Assembly: GCA_022385805.1 (NCBI GenBank)
Contig: MU277671.1
Location: 690,808-754,807 of the forward strand
Origin: Pilatotrama ljubarskyi
Taxonomy: Eukaryota > Basidiomycota > Agaricomycetes > Polyporales > Polyporaceae
Direction of reading: 5' to 3'
Length of the DNA: 64,000 bases
Shown here: positions 62,114 through 64,000 of the stretch, piece by piece
Position numbering within the stretch: position 1 is the stretch's first letter
How the letters are laid out: every line of letters starts with the position of its first letter
The notes under the pieces: model-generated
The model's input: only the letters and a program-made list of their open reading frames with translations
What the model was told of the DNA's origin: nothing
Databases searched by the model: none
Made by a program: the position numbers and the translations under genes

Positions 62114-64000
62114 CTAGACGTCAGTCGGCGGGGGGGCTTCAAGAGGCGCGCATACACCACATTAGCGTCATGGAAGACCGGTCATCGACGTAATAGACTC
62201 ACGACAGCAGGCATTTTCTGACGGGTTGCACTCCTGGTCAGGTGGGCAGAGGATCAGGCATGAAGACGCCGCCGACCTCTGCGATAGCGCGTCGAGCCCT
62301 TTAGTAATCTAGCACTCTGTATGCAAGCACGACAGCTGGCTCACCCTGATATCGTCCTCGGGCGGCGCGTTCCGCGGCGGGTGATACTCGGGTTGGATCG
62401 TGCTCGAGTGGATGCCCCGCTCGTGCAGTACCTTTCGGATTTGCGCCGCGACCGGCATGAAGTCGTGCTTCCGCGAAGCCATGACATGCACCGACGCGAC
62501 GATCTTGTTCTCGGACAGCTGCCAGATGTGAAGCTCGTGGACGGAGAGAACTCCGTCCACGGACAGGATGGCGTCCCGTACGTCATCCAGAGAGATGGTC
62601 GCTGGCACGCCTTGCAACAGGATGAAAGCAGTGCTTCGGACTACAACGATATTGTCAATGAATGCTTGGGCAGGAGCGGAGACGGTGACATACCGAGAGG
62701 CAGCGCGGACGAGAAGATGATGACGGTGATGACCAAACTGATCATGGGATCGAAGTAGTACTTCCAGCTCCAGGTCGTGAGCCAAATGACGAGACCAGTT
62801 GCAATGACGCCGACGTTGCCCAAGGCATCTCCCAAGACGTGCAGAAGTAGAGCGCGCATGTTCATCGATCCGTGGGCGTGACCACCTCCGCCATGGCGAC
62901 GTCCGCCATGGCCCGAGAGCGAATGCGGAACCGACTCCTCAGAGGCGCGATCGGGCAGCAGCGGGGTAGTCTCGTTCATCGTGCGCTGTTCGTCCGAAGA
63001 CGAGTCGGCAGGACTTTCATCTCGAATCTCGTCCATGCTGGCGCGACCGCCACGAGACCTCGACCGACTGACGCGGGATCTCCGTGATGGCGACGCCGAC
63101 CGCGCACGTGCGACTTCGTTCGCAGCCTGGACGATGGATGCTCGCGTGGCAGCAGGGTGACCATACAGGGAGGAATAGGACTCCGACCGTTCGCGAGACT
63201 TGGGCCGAGGGGAAGGCGAGGCTGCGTTGGGCCTGGGCGTCACCTGTCCCTCTTCGACCGAATGTACGCTGGGAGGCTTAGAGGCGCTAGGACTCCCCTT
63301 GCCATGGTCGTGGCCATGGTCATGGCTATGCTCTGCTCATAGCCGTGAGCATATGGCAAAAGAGAAAGAAGCGAACGCTACTTGCCATGGAACAGGAAGA
63401 GGCCTACAATGTTCGAAGCAAGGCCAAGCGAACCGACCAGTACCACGAGCTTGGGGTTTGAGACCTCTGTCAAAATATGTCTGAGCAACGATGGCAGCAA
63501 TCTGGAAGAGCAGTCGCCGTACCCGGCGTACTGAAGAACCGCTCTATCGCCTCCAAGAATATCGAGAAGCACAGAGCGAGCAAGAAGACGCCGTTGACAA
63601 GAGCGGCAAGGATTTCGGCGCGATGCCAGCCGTACGAGTAGCGCGAGTCGATGTGCGTTTGGTTGGTGAGCTGTTCATAGTTGGTATGGTGAGCCACAAA
63701 GGTCGGAAGTGGCACGTAAAAGGCACGATACCTTGATCGCATATAGTGCCACTATGAGGCTCAGCACATCGCTGCGGCGCCACCGTTAGTTAATCCTACA
63801 CCTCACACAGCATGCATTGTAGAAGTGCTCACTTTAACATATGAAAACTGTCCGCGACGAGGGCTAGTGACCCCACTGCATAGCCTGAAAGTAACCTTTT
63901 CAGCCCGGTACCACAATCGGTTCTGAGAGTCGTGTTACGCACCGACTATGAGCTCGGTGAAGAAGAAGAGAACGTCGATAACAAGCAGCAGTATTATGCG
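62114..64000 (-). CDS. CDF zinc transporter (Zrc1/Cot1-like), N-terminus beyond window
   Basis: This is a cation diffusion facilitator exporting Zn2+ (or Co2+) into the vacuole. The window begins inside TM1 (ILLLVIDVLFFFTELIVG). TM2 carries the metal site (VGSLALVADSFHMLND, with H and D), and RRYSYGWHRAEILAALVNG is the family signature. VSNPKLVVLVGSLGLASNIV is TM4. A long Ser/Arg-rich loop ends His-rich (GHGGRRHGGGGHAHGSMN). TM5 holds the second HxxxD site in ALLLHVLGDALGNVGVIATG. The C-terminal domain includes ILLQGVPATISLDDVRDAIL and VHELHIWQLSENKIVASVHV. Two small last exons supply a Cys-rich tail (SSCLILCPPDQECNPSENAC, then CPPPPTDV). I place the stop at TAG 62114-62116, with alternatives at 62168 or 62309. 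The start Met lies past 64000. Confidence 0.87.

Overview
The window comes from a basidiomycete fungus, most likely an Agaricomycete. Genes are dense and broken into many short exons. The introns I resolved are mostly about 45-80 nt, with GT..AG ends and CTNA-type branch sites. The proteins are typical fungal nuclear genes, including Elongator ELP4, MED5, a Pil1-type eisosome protein and the mitochondrial peptidase IMP1. No prokaryotic feature is present. A 135-base run of N (20631-20765) marks an assembly gap. Exon boundaries below were worked out by eye from splice signals, reading phase and remembered family conservation; no database search was possible.

Layout. 0-18 kb: the 3' end of an unidentified gene, then SRF1-like membrane protein (-), PIP30/FAM192A-type protein (+), ES2/DGCR14 splicing factor (-), NudE dynein regulator (-), exosome CSL4 (-), pyruvate dehydrogenase E2 (+), a coiled-coil protein with a DUF6697-like C-terminus (+), a short-chain dehydrogenase (-) and a TTC1-type TPR protein (+). 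18-28 kb: two tandem paralogous F-box-like/LRR proteins separated by a non-autonomous hAT-type transposon, then IMP1 (-), ELP4 (+) and a third, unrelated F-box protein (-). 28-34 kb: TRM44 (-), a U6 snRNA gene just upstream of it on the same strand, a Pil1/LSP1 eisosome protein (-) and eIF4E (-). 34-46 kb: two gene-poor islands, each holding a short terminal-inverted-repeat element flanked by TA, on either side of a head-to-head pair of paralogous uncharacterised proteins and an SPF30/SMNDC1 splicing factor. 46-64 kb: RIO2 kinase (-), NAA40/NatD acetyltransferase (+), PEX14 (-), mitochondrial EF-Tu (+), glycine cleavage H protein (+), complex I NDUFB11/ESSS subunit (-), a GRIP-domain golgin (+), Mediator MED5 (+) and a CDF zinc transporter (-) running off the right edge.

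Most genes are housekeeping and do not form a biosynthetic cluster. Many are divergently paired across 200-300 bp (SRF1/PIP30, CSL4/PDH-E2, SDR/TTC1, IMP1/ELP4, PEX14/TUF1, NDUFB11/golgin), so promoters are probably shared. Mitochondrial functions recur: PDH-E2, IMP1, EF-Tu, H protein and NDUFB11, the last three adjacent. RNA functions recur too: ES2, CSL4, U6, TRM44, SPF30, ELP4, eIF4E and RIO2. The less ordinary features are the three small transposons with readable ends, the U6 gene, a triple ACGCGT cluster with a long palindrome before the coiled-coil gene, and the head-to-head pair of unknown proteins with matching intron positions.
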